Assembly (NCBI GenBank): GCA_963921825.1
Contig: OY997593.1
Span: 64,402,039-64,466,038, forward strand
Length of the DNA stretch: 64,000 nucleotides
Direction: 5' to 3'
Source: Erodium maritimum
Lineage: Eukaryota; Streptophyta; Magnoliopsida; Geraniales; Geraniaceae
The notes below the pieces were generated by a model. It saw nothing but the letters and a program-made list of their open reading frames with translations, was not told the DNA's origin and made no database searches. Positions 35,268 through 47,700 of the stretch are shown in pieces. A program made the position numbers and the translations under genes. Numbering within the stretch: position 1 is the first letter of the stretch; each line of letters starts with the position of its first letter.

Positions 35268-37870
35268 TGTAAGAACCGCCCTGGGTCGATCCTGGTCGAA
35301 TCGGAAATTTCTGGCGAAAGTTGACTTTCGGTCGGATAAGTCAACCGATGACTCCGGGAGCCATTCGGGACCTTTCCGGGACCCAAAAAGCTTATCCGTC
35401 GTTACAGTTAGCTTAGTTGGGTCGTTTCCTTTCAAATGACAGTTTTAATGAAAAAGTCAACTTTCGGTCAAACTAAGCCTGATTAGAGGTCAAACCGATA
35501 TAAATTAAGTGTGCTGAAAGTAATTAAGGACAAGGTGGTCCCCACATGGACATGTGTCTATAGTGGCTTGAAGGAGAAGAAATGAGTCTCTAATGACCCA
35601 TTTACCCTCACTTATGCTAAAGGAAAGGAAAGAGAGTAAGGGGGCAAAGTAGACATTTCGCACTTATATGTCTTAAGACCACATGGAGTAACCAACTCAG
35701 CCCATTTTCACCCATTGTAGACGAAAATCACAAGAGGGGGGAGAGAAGAGAAGACTCCATTGAAGCTTGAAGAAGAAGCAAGAAAAAGGAAGCTCCTTTG
35801 GTGGCATTTCTTCACCAAACCTTCTCAAAACACCTCCATCCTCTCTTCATCCCCAAGGTAAGTGAACTCCCACAATCTACTTTCAATCAATTTGAAGTTA
35901 TGGGTTTACATAGAAATTGCATGAACTTGTTGGTTTTTGGTTTAATTGTGGTTAGATGATTGTTTAGTGAAGAAGTGGTGGAAGTTTTAGTTAGAAATAT
36001 TTTGGTTATTGTTGTTTTGATGAAACCCATTATGGGTATTGAAGTTTGAGGATTTTGGTGACTGATTTTGGAGTTTGATGAGGTTTGAAATGGAGTTTTG
36101 GAGTAGATTTTCGTGGAAACGAAGTTGGGGAAGAAGAAGTTGGGGCTGCCCAGATTTGGCACGGAAAGGGCTTGGTGTCGGCCCTCTGAGCGACACAGAA
36201 CGGGTCCCAGACCGGCCCTCTAAGTGGCACGGTCTGGGCCTCTGGCCGGCCCTCTGAGGAGCACGGTTCGGGTCCCAGACCGGCCCTCCGAGGGGCACGG
36301 TTCGGGCCTGGTGCTGGGCCTCTGAGGGGCACGGTCCAGGTCGAGTCCTGGGCCCGTGGGCTGCCCGAATTGGGCCTTGTCCGGGCCCAATTTACCCTTT
36401 GGCCCAAGTTTTTCGTTAAGGGTAGTTTAGGTATTTCCTCTTTAAAACCGCCTTTGTTTGTTCGTTAATTTTAGTATTACTTGTGTTCCTAGACTTCTTT
36501 CTCGAGCACGGCGGAGGAGACTTCTAGGCGGCCTTCGAGTGACTAAGCGTTCGGATAGCGTTGAGGTAGGGAAGAGTAGTAATTACCGCTTCTAAATTAA
36601 AGAATGTTAATAGTATGCATATAAGACGTAATAACCGGTCAAGTCTTAGCTTGCATATAGGATGTGATTAACTAGAATAACCGCTTTCAATTATGGGAAT
36701 TGTCGTGCTGTAGAATCACATGTGGCCACGTCGGGCCTTAGGATTGTGTGTTGGTTGTGTTTGATTGTGGTTAATAGTCTTCACATGTCGATGTATAGTA
36801 TATTCCTTGTTCACTTTAAGAATCATGGTAGGCTTTACGATTGTGATAAATGCGATAGGGATTGTTGTCTCGTGATATGATTGAATGAATGAATGTGGTG
36901 ATTGGGTTATGAATTGTTGTCTTGTGATATGATCGGGTGAATGATAGACCGGTGTGGGTTGCTTGGTAAGTGTGTCGGTAAGCTTGATGGTATGATGTAT
37001 TGGTATGTTTGGTATTGTATTGTATGATATATTGGTTGCTTTACCCCGAGGTGTGTTTCCGGGAAGATATCTAGGCCGATGTGCGTTTTCGGTATGATAT
37101 ATTGTTTGACTTTACCCCGAGGGTGCGTTTCTGGGAAGATCTCTAGCCCGATGTGTGTTTCCGGTATGAGGTATGTTGTTGTTGCCCTGAGGTGTGTTTT
37201 CGGGAAGACACCTAGGCCGATGTGCGTTTCCGGTATGGTGTATTGTTGCTTGCCCCGATGTGCGTTTCCGGGAAGATGTCTAGGCCGATGTGCGTTTCTG
37301 GTATGATGTATGTGGTTTCACCCCGATGACTGTGTGTCTAGGAAGATATCTAGGCCGATATGCGTTTCCGGTATGATATGTTGAGTTGCGTGTGGTGATC
37401 GGAGTATCTTGGTTTACATATTCTGTTGTTGACCTGTTTCGTTAGCGTGATTCTATTGTCGTTAATGTTGGGTTCCTATTGATTTCCATTTGTGTTGTCA
37501 TTATTGGCAAGTGTTATTAATCAAGTAATTTTGATAACGGAGCGGGAGTCTTTTCCTTTACTACTTTTTCCTACTGAGCGAAAGCTCACCCTCTCTGTTT
37601 ACTGTTTTACAGGTTTCGATCATGAGTCGGTCTAGAGGATGTCTCAGAGCTCGGGAGCTCACTGAGAGTCCGGGGATTTATTATGTAGTTGAGACATACT
37701 TCCATTTTCGTATTAAACATTGTCCTTATTTATTTGGATTTTGAATTTTGACTCATATTATCAAACTTTTATCCAGAGATTCATGTTACTTAAATTTGCT
37801 TTTATCATTATTTTATTATCACTTTAGTTCACGGCTCGAGTCCGGTCAAAACCGCATTTGGGGCGTGACA
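35268..37870 (+). mobile_element. Solo LTR 2 (2603 bp)
   Basis: It runs from TGTAAGAACCGCCC to GGGGCGTGACA and is flanked by perfect 5-base duplications GGTGA at 35263-35267 and 37871-37875. Its first few hundred bases match the LTR at 52237 (subfamily I) rather than solo LTRs 1, 3 and 4. A stretch near 37040-37380 repeats a unit of about 60 bases containing GATGTGCGTTTCCGG. It has no internal coding region. Confidence 0.88.
37040..37390 (+). repeat. Short tandem units inside solo LTR 2
   Basis: A unit of roughly 55-65 bases, with the core TAGGCCGATGTGCGTTTCCG followed by GGTATGATRT, is repeated about five times with changes. A comparable but more diverged array lies in the LTR at 59990-60440. 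Confidence 0.65.
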
Positions 37871-38900
37871 GGTGATCTGAATCCGTGCACCCAAGAGCCT
37901 CCCGCGTTGGACCGGATGCAGCTTTGGGTCCACGCCCCGAGGCTACCGCTGTTAGTCCGGACGAAAGCTACCAGAGAAATAATCGGGGACACATTAAGGG
38001 CTTGTGTTGAGGTACCTTATGATCAGTGGGGTATGTGTTGGGTGGTATTGTGCGGGTACGGTATTGGAACCTATTGGAGCGTCCTCTCAGGCGAAGTCTG
38101 GTACTACGATTCAAGGAGTTCCCGGATCCCGTGAAGGTGACCTCAGTTACACTAAGCTCCCAAGTTTTTGCTTCAATTGTGGGCGTATGAGGCACATTGT
38201 ACGGGATTGTGAGTTGGAGTTACAGGGTACGCTGAGGTATGACACATCTCTGTTAGAGTTCCAGCGGGATAAACACGTGAAGCCGTCTGCAATAGACTAG
38301 ACTGAGTCACCGACGAGCGTACCGCCCGGCTTGGGGAGTGTTTTCCCGAACACTATATCTAAGGGCTCCTCGTCTCAAGGAAGAAGCCTATGTGTTTCCC
38401 CGAACACTATCTAACCGTACAAAGGCTCGAGTTTGCACCCAGCTCGGAAAGGTGGATCCCGGTTGGAAACATTTGGTGACCGACCAGCTCTTTGGTGGTC
38501 GGGTCACTGAAGTTTCAATGCCCATTCCACCTGGGCTTGGAGATATTGGAGGAACTGCTACCGGATGAGTGAAGAGGACTACGGATGACGCTCCCCAGCA
38601 TGATCAGGCGAGAGCTGGAAAGCAGCCTCATCAGGAGGAATGATAGGGCCCCCAGGCTTCAGGAACTGACTTTGGGAGGGGACCCTACTGAAAGCCTACT
38701 TCCTACTACTGATGTAGTCCTTGCTCGAGCTTTGAAGCGAGACTTCCAGTACCATTTTCTCATCATCCACCCTTCATACATGCCTTTATGGCGGCCTATA
38801 TGGCGTTTCAATACCGTTAGTGACGGTTCTAGTACTTTAAAGAACTGTGAACAATATGTGTTATATGTCTGTTCTTTCGTAGTGGTTAGGTAATATGTTC

Positions 38901-39297
38901 CATGGCGCACATCTATGTAGTTGATTTCTATATTAATAAAGTTGCAAATGAAACATGTTCTAACTGCAATCAAATTAAATACAGACAATTCCTTTATTTT
39001 TTGAAACGTGACATTCAGATGTTCAAATCTTGGTTATTACTGATTGAACATTCTTTACATAAATATAGAGACAAGTCCATTGATTCCAACCTATAGTCCG
39101 AGACCTCATAGAAAAACAAGTGTATCGGCGCTTCAGACCTATAGAAAATATTTATTTTTCATCATACATTGAGAGTTGCATTACAATTGAAAAAAAAACA
39201 AAGGAAAAAGGCGTCCATAAGCTCGAGTGTATATAAATTTCAGCTTGATCTTGCAAAAAAGACCGATGAAAAGAAAAGTAGGGGTTGTCTCGAGTGT
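38901..39297. other. AT-rich spacer
   Basis: This lies between the zinc-knuckle repeat and a gene-like remnant. It could include the remnant's 3' untranslated region. Nothing else is seen. Confidence 0.35.
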
Positions 39298-39588
39298 TCA
39301 AGGGTATTCCTTAACCTCTGGAACAACAAGGGATGTTCCATCCAGTAGAGAGTACCCAAAGGGACCTGGCCAAAGATAGAGATTCATATTTTCAGCCGAA
39401 CCTGCTTCGCATGCCTCGCCTTGTAGTGTTTTTAGGAGAGCAACCAGCCAGTAAGGGGCATATCGATACTCAGTCTCATCCATTGTCGAGACTTCTCCCA
39501 CTGGCATACCGATCGCCTCGTCGTCATCGTTCTAATCCACCGAGATCAACCCCATCTTACTTTGGAGAATTGTGAGCTCATCCTCCAT
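39298..39588 (-). pseudogene. Unrecognised small gene-like remnant with one in-frame stop
   Basis: On the minus strand a TATAAAA box (39721-39727) precedes an ATG (39588) by about 130 bases. The frame reads MEDELTILQSKMGLISVD and meets a TAG at 39532-39534. It then continues in the same frame for about 77 residues (AIGMPVGEV, YAPYWLVALLKTLQ, LWPGPFGYSLLDGT) to the next stop. The C-rich leader looks like that of a plant gene. I do not recognise the family. It could be a broken gene copy carried by a repeat, or a real short gene whose first frame is an upstream ORF. Confidence 0.3.
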
Positions 39589-39810
39589 CCCACCGATCCA
39601 TTGGTTAAGAGGCACAAATGGTGGTGTTCCGAAGAGAGAGGGTGAGAGAAACGGTAGGGAGGAGAGGGAGGGGGAAGCAAAGGAAAAGGAAGGGGGAGAG
39701 AGATACAACAACGACACTAGTTTTATAGGGAAACCCTCTTGTCTCTTTGTTAGGAGAGAAAAGAGAAAAACCGATTTGTATGATTTTCTTATTTCTTGAG
39801 GTAAGGTTCT

Positions 39811-40274
39811 TGTTGGCATATTAAAATAATATGTCTTAGTGGAGGTCATTCATGTATGAGACATCATGATGATGAAAGGTAGACCTTCATACTTCTCCAT
39901 ATAGTTAGCTTTGGCAAGTAATTGTCATGTATTGGTGGTCCTATATTTGCATTAGATTTTCCTATCCCTTACCATCACTTTTGAGCTCTATGATGGATAG
40001 AGCAAGTGCATTATACAAGGATGAGTTTGGTCCCTAAGGCCACACAACTCCATATTCAACACTCTCCATAAGTTCATAGTGAGCATTTTGGTTTTGGATG
40101 AGATACATCATCATAAGGAGAGTTGTGCAAGGGCTTAGAAGCACCAACATCCGATCATCTCAAACTTCATGGCTACGACGGGAGCTTAGTCGATCCATAC
40201 GTTTTCGCACTTGTCGATTTAGTTTTTCTTTATGCGGTTATGAAATCATGCTAGATCCCATCTTTAGACTTTCA
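39811..40274 (+). mobile_element. Copia-like 5' LTR (464 bp) of a truncated element
   Basis: It starts TGTTGGCATATT and ends in TTTCA. Two bases later comes TAGTATCAGAGC (40277-40288), one change from the complement of the initiator tRNA-Met 3' end, the usual primer-binding site of copia elements. No gag or pol frame and no second LTR follow before the tRNA gene at 41307, so the element is truncated or deleted. Confidence 0.6.
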
Positions 40275-40276
40275 TT

Positions 40277-40288
40277 TAGTATCAGAGC
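40277..40288 (+). other. tRNA-Met primer-binding site of the copia-like element
   Basis: TAGTATCAGAGC differs by one base from the canonical TGGTATCAGAGC and follows the LTR end after two bases. Confidence 0.6.
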
Positions 40289-40819
40289 ATCTTTAAACCT
40301 CTACCTAGCCTTTCTATGGTGTGTTTTAAGCTTTGGCCGAATTTGCATGTGCTGCCCCATTTTTATTGATGGCATGTTTATTTACTTTGATGCTATAAAG
40401 TTGTTAAGCATAAAATTCTAGAAATTTTGGCTTTTGAATCAACTAAAACAGATTTGTATAGCAAAATGTATGGCTAAAATGGTGAAAACTCGTAGCTTAA
40501 TATAGTTACAGCAAACAAGAGCTGTTAAAGGTTGATCATCTCTTTAAAGAAACAAAAGGGAAATTAAAATCGGCTCACTGTTTGCATGCTACAACCAACT
40601 GAGTTGTGTGCCCTTTTTGTTAACCTTGTGCTTTAATCTGTTTACATGCATGTTTGTTCTGTTTGCATGATTATGAACCTTTAACTGTTGAAATTAAATC
40701 TATGTTGGTAGATTAAATATTTATTCATTATTGTTCATGCAATTATGTTGATGCATGTTAATGGTGTAATATTTATACATGATGTATATTAAATTTCTTA
40801 TTAATCCATATACATTTTA

Positions 40820-41135
40820 TTAATTGGGGCTTAGCCACAACAACCCTAGTTAAGTAAAATATGAGGATTTTGAATCACATTTAGTAAATAAGACATTTAT
40901 TACGGTTAATTGTTTTGTGCATAATACAGTAATGATCCATGAAATTTTATTAATTGGGGATTAGCCACAACAACCCTAATTAAGATGAATTTTAAGGATT
41001 TTAGATCTCATTCAGTAAAATATATTAATTGAGGCTTAGCCACAACAACCTCATTTTTGGTGCAAAAATTAGAAATGTCTAGTGGATTACTATAGCTTCA
41101 ATGAATTGAGTCTTAGTCATAACAACCTCAAGTTA
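40820..41135 (+). repeat. Four-copy palindromic repeat around TTAGCCACAACAACC
   Basis: The units start at about 40820, 40950, 41025 and 41102. Each has TTAATTGGGG (or a variant), then CTTAGCCACAACAA, then CCCTAATTAA (or a variant), so the outer parts are inverted repeats. Spacing falls from 130 to about 76 bases. The array follows the truncated copia-like LTR and may be part of its leader. Confidence 0.6.
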
Positions 41136-41306
41136 GTGAAGTCATGTATATATAGTTAAAATCCACATTTGGTTAAGGACATTTCGATTGTAATTGATTG
41201 TTTGATCAATTAGGATAAAATACCAAGTTGTTTTCCTAAGTTGTCCGCAAGTATTAGGAACTACATGATGATTTAATAGTTTCATTTTGATAAATGAAAA
41301 CAACAT

Positions 41307-41379
41307 GGGGATGTAGCTCAGATGGTAGAGCGCTCGCTTAGCATGCGAGAGGTACGGGGATCGATACCCCGCATCTCCA
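41307..41379 (+). tRNA. tRNA-Ala (AGC)
   Basis: The 73 bases fold as a standard cloverleaf. The acceptor stem GGGGATG pairs with CATCTCC (one G-T pair), the D arm begins TAGCTCAGATGG, and the anticodon stem CTCGC/GCGAG encloses the anticodon AGC at 41340-41342. The T arm is CGGGG/CCCCG with loop ATCGATA. The discriminator base is A. The internal A and B boxes for RNA polymerase III are present. There is no intron and no encoded CCA tail beyond the discriminator, as expected for a plant nuclear gene. A T run follows at once. Confidence 0.96.
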
Positions 41380-41384
41380 TTTTT
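41380..41384 (+). terminator. RNA polymerase III terminator of the tRNA gene
   Basis: Five T residues follow the discriminator base directly. Confidence 0.8.
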
Positions 41385-44190
41385 CATGTGCAGAAGAAAA
41401 AAAATTGTACAAACTATTGACAGAAAAATGTTTAATCTAAAACATTCGATCAAGAAGCAAAACAAAAGCCATGGCCAAGATAGGACGAAAAGTTGGGTAG
41501 ACAATCAAAAGAAAAACATATGTCCCGAGACTCCGGTGGCCTCCTTCCTCCTTATCTCCACCACCACTCTCCCACTCCGATCTGACACCTTGCACGACCG
41601 ATCCGCGTACGAACCTTGGATCACATAATCGTACCTTCCTTCTCTAACGAACAAGAGCGTTAATATCGTGGAGAGTAACAATCAAGAGGGATCGAGAATC
41701 GTGTGTTGTACTATTTTTCCCTTATTCAGGTTTTGTCTTATTGGGTCTTTATTCATAATTTTTCTTTAAAATTCAAATGTACTCTTTTGTATATGAAAGT
41801 GTTCAAGGGAGAGTGTTGTAAATATAATAGATCCCACCATATGTCGTTTCTCAAACAAGACTTAGATTGCTTACCTGAAAAGCAGCCATCTCATGTCATT
41901 CGCCTATAAATAAGGCTTCTTTATTTTTTTTATAGGTAATGAACAAAAGCTAAAATTGTAGTTTGGGTTTCCTCTTTGCCTTGGCCCGACCGTGGCCAAC
42001 CTTCTCCGAAGTTCCTTAGGCTAGATCTTGGGGTAGTTGTGGACCATCGACTCCCATCTACTCGATCACATGAACAACAACGAGAGTTTCCATTCTCACC
42101 GTCCAAGGACGATCCCTCGATTTTCAAGGTCGAGGGTCGACCTTGCATGGGCGCTTTGTCGTGCCCTTTATGGGATACGGTTGGAGGAGAGGGTCGGGTA
42201 GGAGTAATTGAGGAGGGGGTAAGGACGGTGGTCAGGGACTTGGTTAAAGGGGTGTACTGCAACGCCAACATGATAGTTGCAGAGAGAAGAAAAACCTGAG
42301 CCTTTATTCGGGAGAAAAAAGAAAAGGGTGTGAGTGAGTCTCAACAACTTCCGTTCTCTTAGATTGAGATGTTAAATAGAACAAACTTTAATACAACATA
42401 TCGAATTTTGAGTATCTTCCTTCAATCTAGTTCTTACCTATCATCGGCCCACTTAATTTTATCACTGAGTTGTTACCATTTAACGATAATGAGCTATCTT
42501 ATTCAACACGTTATTCATAACCATCTAAATTCAACCAAAACCCTAGTTTTGTCAATATCTTTGCCTACAATTCAACAATCCAACTGGTTCTACTAAAATA
42601 CAGTTGAGATCACTAGTCAAACTATTTACTCAGTAATATTCCTTTCACGTCTTTTTCACTTAGACTTCCATGATAATATCTCTATTTCAATATTTCCATG
42701 TCTTGATTTTTTCTAATTTTGTGTTCGAACTTTCATAGTAATTTCAGCAGATGAAATAGAGAAATGGTGTGACCGCATGATCAAAAAACAAATAATCAGG
42801 CTTCAAATGTAGAATGGGTTTGGATTACTCGACCATCTAGCTCATGTTTCATGCATGAAAGGGAAAAAGGAGAAGAACTGAGTGCTCAAATAATCATAGC
42901 ACAAGCTGTTTTAGTATATATATAATTAATTCAATGTAGCATGTGATGTACGGACTGAATACTGAATAGGGCTATCCGTCACCATTTTTACTTGTGTTTG
43001 GTGTGAACGGCATGACGTTTAAAACAATCTTGCAAAAAATAGCATAGATAGATCCAAGCTTGGATGACGTAAGAATCTAAATTTGGTTGGGCTGTCTTGT
43101 AAATTATAAGTCAAAAGATGTTCCATTTCCGCCCTCATTATGTATATAACTAGCAAAGTATAATATATATAAACCAACCTGGTTACTTTTTTATATTCTC
43201 AGCTACATAAGAAAAGTTGTCCAGGTAATCTTAATCCGGAGAGACAGAGATTGATTTATATATTGGTTCACTGAATCTCATCACCCATCTATATTTTCTA
43301 TTTTCTTTTATAATTCTTTCTATTCCAAGTTAAATCACAAACTCTATTGTTTATGTTGTTCCATAAATTATTCTGATTCTTCTTGCAAATATTTTTTACA
43401 TGTCATTGATGTCAGACACGTAACATGTTTTTTTTAACGAAATAAACACACTTAACATGTTAGTTACAATATTACACGGCCAAATCCAAACCATGCATAG
43501 CGCCTACTATCCATCATTGACGATTAAGATAATTATTTATTAAAAAAACGATCAAGATCGTTAGAGAATCTAAATTTATTTTTTCTATATAACCATAGTG
43601 TAGGCTCTACATAATGTTTCGGTTATTAGTATTCTTTCCAATCTCAAAGCCTTAATGTGAATTTTGTCCATTCCAATTGCACTCTAACTCAATCATTTAC
43701 ATCACATGCTGAAGGGTGAGTCCTGAGATTTGACGGCGGGTAAACCTTATCTTGCCAATGTACTCTATTGGTAACTTTTCGAATATCAACCGACATATCA
43801 AAAAAAAGATCCCGGCACATCTCTTATTCCAACCCGATAATTTCCATCACTTGGACTACAAAACTCGATTTAACGTCCGACACAACCTTCGGTAACCGGA
43901 CTCAAGTCTCAGCCGAACGTATAAAATGTGCGTACACATTATGATGTGGGGGTTTTAATCAATAATCACAGACATAGTAAATTACACTTATAAATTCCCA
44001 ACTTGGCATGGACAAGGACAACATCGTTCTGTCCAAATGAGTCACAGTCCGTACCAAACCCAACACCGGCCGCAGCAGCCTTGTTGCGTGTAGGCATCTT
44101 TGTATCCCTTCCCTGGGCTGGGCCATAGCCCATTTGGGTCTTGAGGTCCGGGTAAGGTTGACTGAGAATCACCGGCCCCACAACTCAACC
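41385..44190. other. Intergenic DNA, no supported gene
   Basis: A GC-richer patch at about 41950-42300 has open frames on both strands without a recognisable family. The rest is AT-rich. The last few hundred bases are the RBOHF upstream region. Confidence 0.4.
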
Positions 44191-44196
44191 CGTTGC

Positions 44197-44711
44197 ATAA
44201 ATATATCTATTCTCCATTGTTTTTTACCTTACCGTCTCTTTCCCACTAATCTTCTTTCCTCTTCCTTCTCTAAGCTCCACCAGAAACTGTCTGAATAAAC
44301 GCGTCTCCGAGAAAACACCAGAGCTTTACTTTCTTTTTCATCGCGCACTAGTGCTCTCCCAGGTCCATCCGTCCACCCAATTCTCACTCTCAGCATCATC
44401 CATTTCTTCATTATTTTTTAAAAAATATATATATTCATACTTTTCTCTTCACTTTGGTCCCTGCATTTGGTCCTCCCATAACACTCATCATTGTCTCTTT
44501 CTCCAGAGCTTGATTGCGTGTCCATGTCTTTTCCCAGAGATTCCCGACGCGTTCTTCTGTAGCGACGACTTCGACTCTCTCAAAAATCGCCACCTGTCCT
44601 CTCCTCCGGTTCACGATCACGTTCTTATTAGAAATGAGTTGATTCAGCTCCGCATCATACACACTGAGATTCAACTTCATCTTTGCATCTCTGTTTGTAT
44701 TCGTTTCATAG
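44197..44711 (+). promoter_or_regulatory. RBOHF TATA-like box and long leader with two short uORFs
   Basis: An ATAAATATAT box (44197-44206) would start transcription near 44230 and give a pyrimidine-rich leader of about 480 bases. Two upstream ORFs begin with ATG: a 12-residue one at 44524-44562 and a minimal ATG-AGT-TGA at 44634-44642, about 70 bases before the main start. Such uORFs can lower translation of the main frame; this is inference. Confidence 0.5.
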
Positions 44712-47700
44712 ATGAGGGGTTTCGGAAAGCACGAGCGTCGCTGGGCCTCCGACTCCATTCCCAGCCGGACGGCGGTCAGCGAAGGTAATTCTCCGACCAA
44801 CGAGTTGAGCTCGTCGGAGGAGTTCGTCGAGGTCACGCTCGATCTACAAGACGACGACACAATCGTTCTCCGGAGCGTGGAGCCGGCTACGACGGTGATT
44901 AATGTCTCCGACGACGGCCACATTAGCGGGATCGAGACTCCGTCGGCTTCCTCAGCCTCGCACTCGCCGTCGATGACGAGACGGAACTCCTCGAGCAAGT
45001 TCCGGCAATTTTCGCAGGAGCTGAAAGCGGAGGCGGTCGCGAAAGCGAGGCATTTCTCGCAGGAGTTGAAGGCGGAGCTCAGGCGGTTTTCGTGGAGCCA
45101 CGGCTACGCTTCGCGCGTGCTCTCCGCTTCCGCATCGACGGCGGGATCGCCTCATCCCGGGAGCGGATTCGACTCGGCCCTGGCGGCTCGGGCTCTCCGG
45201 AAGCAGCGCGCTCAGCTCGACAGGACCCGGAACGGCGCCCAGAAGGCGCTCCGGGGACTGAAATTCATCAGCAACTGTAAATCGAAAGGCGTCGATGCTT
45301 GGAACGAAGTACAGAGCAACTTCGACAAGCTTGCCAAGGACGGCTTTCTCTATCGCGCCGATTTCGCACAATGCATAGGTTCCATTTCCATTTCCCTGTT
45401 TCCTGATTTTGATGCCTCGGATTAAAACATTTTGTCGTCTCCGAAATCAATTTTCTTTGTGTTTCTATCGTAATTTTTTTTCTTCACGATTTTGACTATT
45501 AAATTACCATCAAATCCAGGAATGAGAGATTCGAAGGAGTTTGCTCTTGAATTGTTCGATGCTTTGGGACGAAGACGAAGACTAAAAGTAGAGAAGATTT
45601 GCAGAGACGAGCTTTACGAGTTCTGGTCACAAATTACAGATCAAAGCTTCGATTCCCGACTCCAAATCTTCTTTGACATGTACGCTTTAATTAATTAAAT
45701 ATTGATTAGCCAAATCATTGTTAATTAATTAGTAATTAAGTAATGACTTTTCCACTTTAGAGAAACACGCCACCCTTTTCATTGCATATGGAACAATGCC
45801 TAGAAAAGATAGGCATGTCTTTTTGCATGTGTGTCCAGATTATGGAATTCGGCACAAATAATATTTGTTAATTATTGAAACAAAAATAGAAATAGTTTCT
45901 TAATTTGATGACTTGTCTTGTAATAATGATGTAAATTACATGGCAGGGTTGACAAGAATGAAGATGGTAGAATCACAGAGGAGGAAGTTAAAGAGGTAAA
46001 TTCTTTTCAATTTGTTGATGTCTCATTTTCTTACCTAACCATAATTAATCTGACCATATGAAGTTAAAAAATGCTAAACAAATACTAAACTAGTTGTAAT
46101 TTTTGATAAAGTACTAGGTAGGCAAGATTAGTTGGCCTTATTAGAAACTATGTAACACCAAAACCATTGATGTTCAAATGTTTGTGTTTTCTTGGCTCAT
46201 AACTTTTTGAATGGAATAGATGGGCTGTTTGATGATTTTTTTTTTCAGTTCTATCATTTTCATTAAATTAATTAAGATGTTCATAGTGGGGTTGGTGAGG
46301 GCTTTTTTGCCATTTTATTTGGGAGCAATGAAATTAATTATTGATTATGAATTTTTATGGTTTTGGGGTTCTAGATCATCATGTTGAGTGCTTCTGCAAA
46401 CAAGTTATCGAGATTGAAGGAGCAAGCAGAGGAATATGCAGCTCTGATCATGGAAGAATTAGATCCCGAAGGACTTGGCTATATTGAGGTACGTGGGTCC
46501 TCTGCCTAACACTGATACTGACCATTCCTTGTAAGAATTGAATTGCCATGTTGTTGAGCTGCGCATGAAAAAAAAAACTAATTAAGTTGATAATATGTGT
46601 TTATTTAATTGCCCAACACTTGTGGTTGCTCACCTGCTCCTTTGTTCTATTATTTCATTTTTCTATTCCCAATTTTGGTTGATGCTTGCTTTACTTAATC
46701 CCCCATGTATATAAACCTATAATTAATTAACGTGTTTCATTAACTTGACGAATGTGCCATTTTAGTTATGGTATCATTGTCATTATGAGGACAATAGAAC
46801 TAATCCAATGACTTAGCTAATCCAACGTTTCTTTTTCTAATGATGAGGAAATTGACAAGTTTCTAGAGTCATTGAATAGATGAACCAGTCACATCAGCTA
46901 ACCAAATGATCTCAGTTCCTGCAAAATTGTGGCCTTGCTGACTTGATTAATTGTGTCTCCATGTGAACTAGCTTTTTGGTTTTGTTTGTTTCAAACACGC
47001 GTTGTAGTCACTCACACGCACACGTAGTGCTGTTCATTGACTAGGCACAATCATTTTCATTACTCCTTCCTTCCACTTTAATTTCTACTAACTTGTGACA
47101 ATTTTAGCTATGGCAATTAGAGACCCTTCTTCTCCAGAAGGACACGTACCTGAACTACAGCCAAGCCCTGAGTTACACGAGCCAAGCATTGAGCCAAAAC
47201 CTGCAGGGGCTGAGGAAGAGGAGCCGGATACGAAGAATGGGCACAAAGTTTCTGTATTATTTGCAAGAGAACTGGAGGCGGATATGGGTTCTTTTGTTGT
47301 GGATAATGATCATGATTGGGCTGTTTACATGGAAGTTTTACCAGTACAAGCAGAGGAGTGCTTTTAAAATAATGGGATATTGCCTCCTCACGGCTAAGGG
47401 TGCGGCGGAGACTCTCAAGTTCAACATGGCTCTTATCCTCTTGCCCGTTTGTAGGAACACCATCACTTGGCTAAGGTCCACCAGGCTGGGTCACATTGTG
47501 CCTTTTGACGACAACATCAACTTTCACAAGGTACACACCGCACACCCAATGCTTCTGCTGCTCAATATATTATTGCTTGTTTCATAAGTTATGATTTTGG
47601 GCCCACCATGAATTCAAAGTCAAATGGATCGGTTTATCTTAACCATCATTGATCATTCTAATTAAATTATTCATTTCTGGTATTGGCTTCAATAGTGAAG

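Larger units (their letters stand above)
31532..38900 (+). mobile_element. LINE-like zinc-knuckle repeat, copy 3, split by two solo LTRs
   Basis: Three segments (31532-31920, 34714-35267 and 37876-38900) follow each other in the same order as the uninterrupted minus-strand copy at 8200-9990. The gaps are two solo LTRs with exact target duplications. Near 31603 an ATG begins the proline- and serine-rich part. Near 38165 an intact CX2CX4HX4C knuckle (FCFNCGRMRHIVRDC) is followed by the GTLRYDTS tail. A one-base loss near 38135 relative to copy 2 breaks the frame. The right end is approximate. The gene family is ORF1-like and probably binds RNA; no polymerase is present. Confidence 0.7.

Noticed and set aside
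33865-35439. Several open frames in the LTRs and the zinc-knuckle repeat
   Set aside because: They are chance frames within repeats. No gag, protease, RT, RNase H or integrase motif is present.
31921-37870. A single 5.9 kb transposon with inverted ends TGTCACGCCCC...GGGGCGTGACA
   Set aside because: Each end belongs to a separate LTR with its own 5-bp duplication (CTTCT and GGTGA), and the DNA between them (34714-35267) is part of the interrupted zinc-knuckle repeat.
44351-44788. A 145-codon upstream frame overlapping the RBOHF start
   Set aside because: It begins with GTG and contains no ATG, so it is unlikely to be translated.
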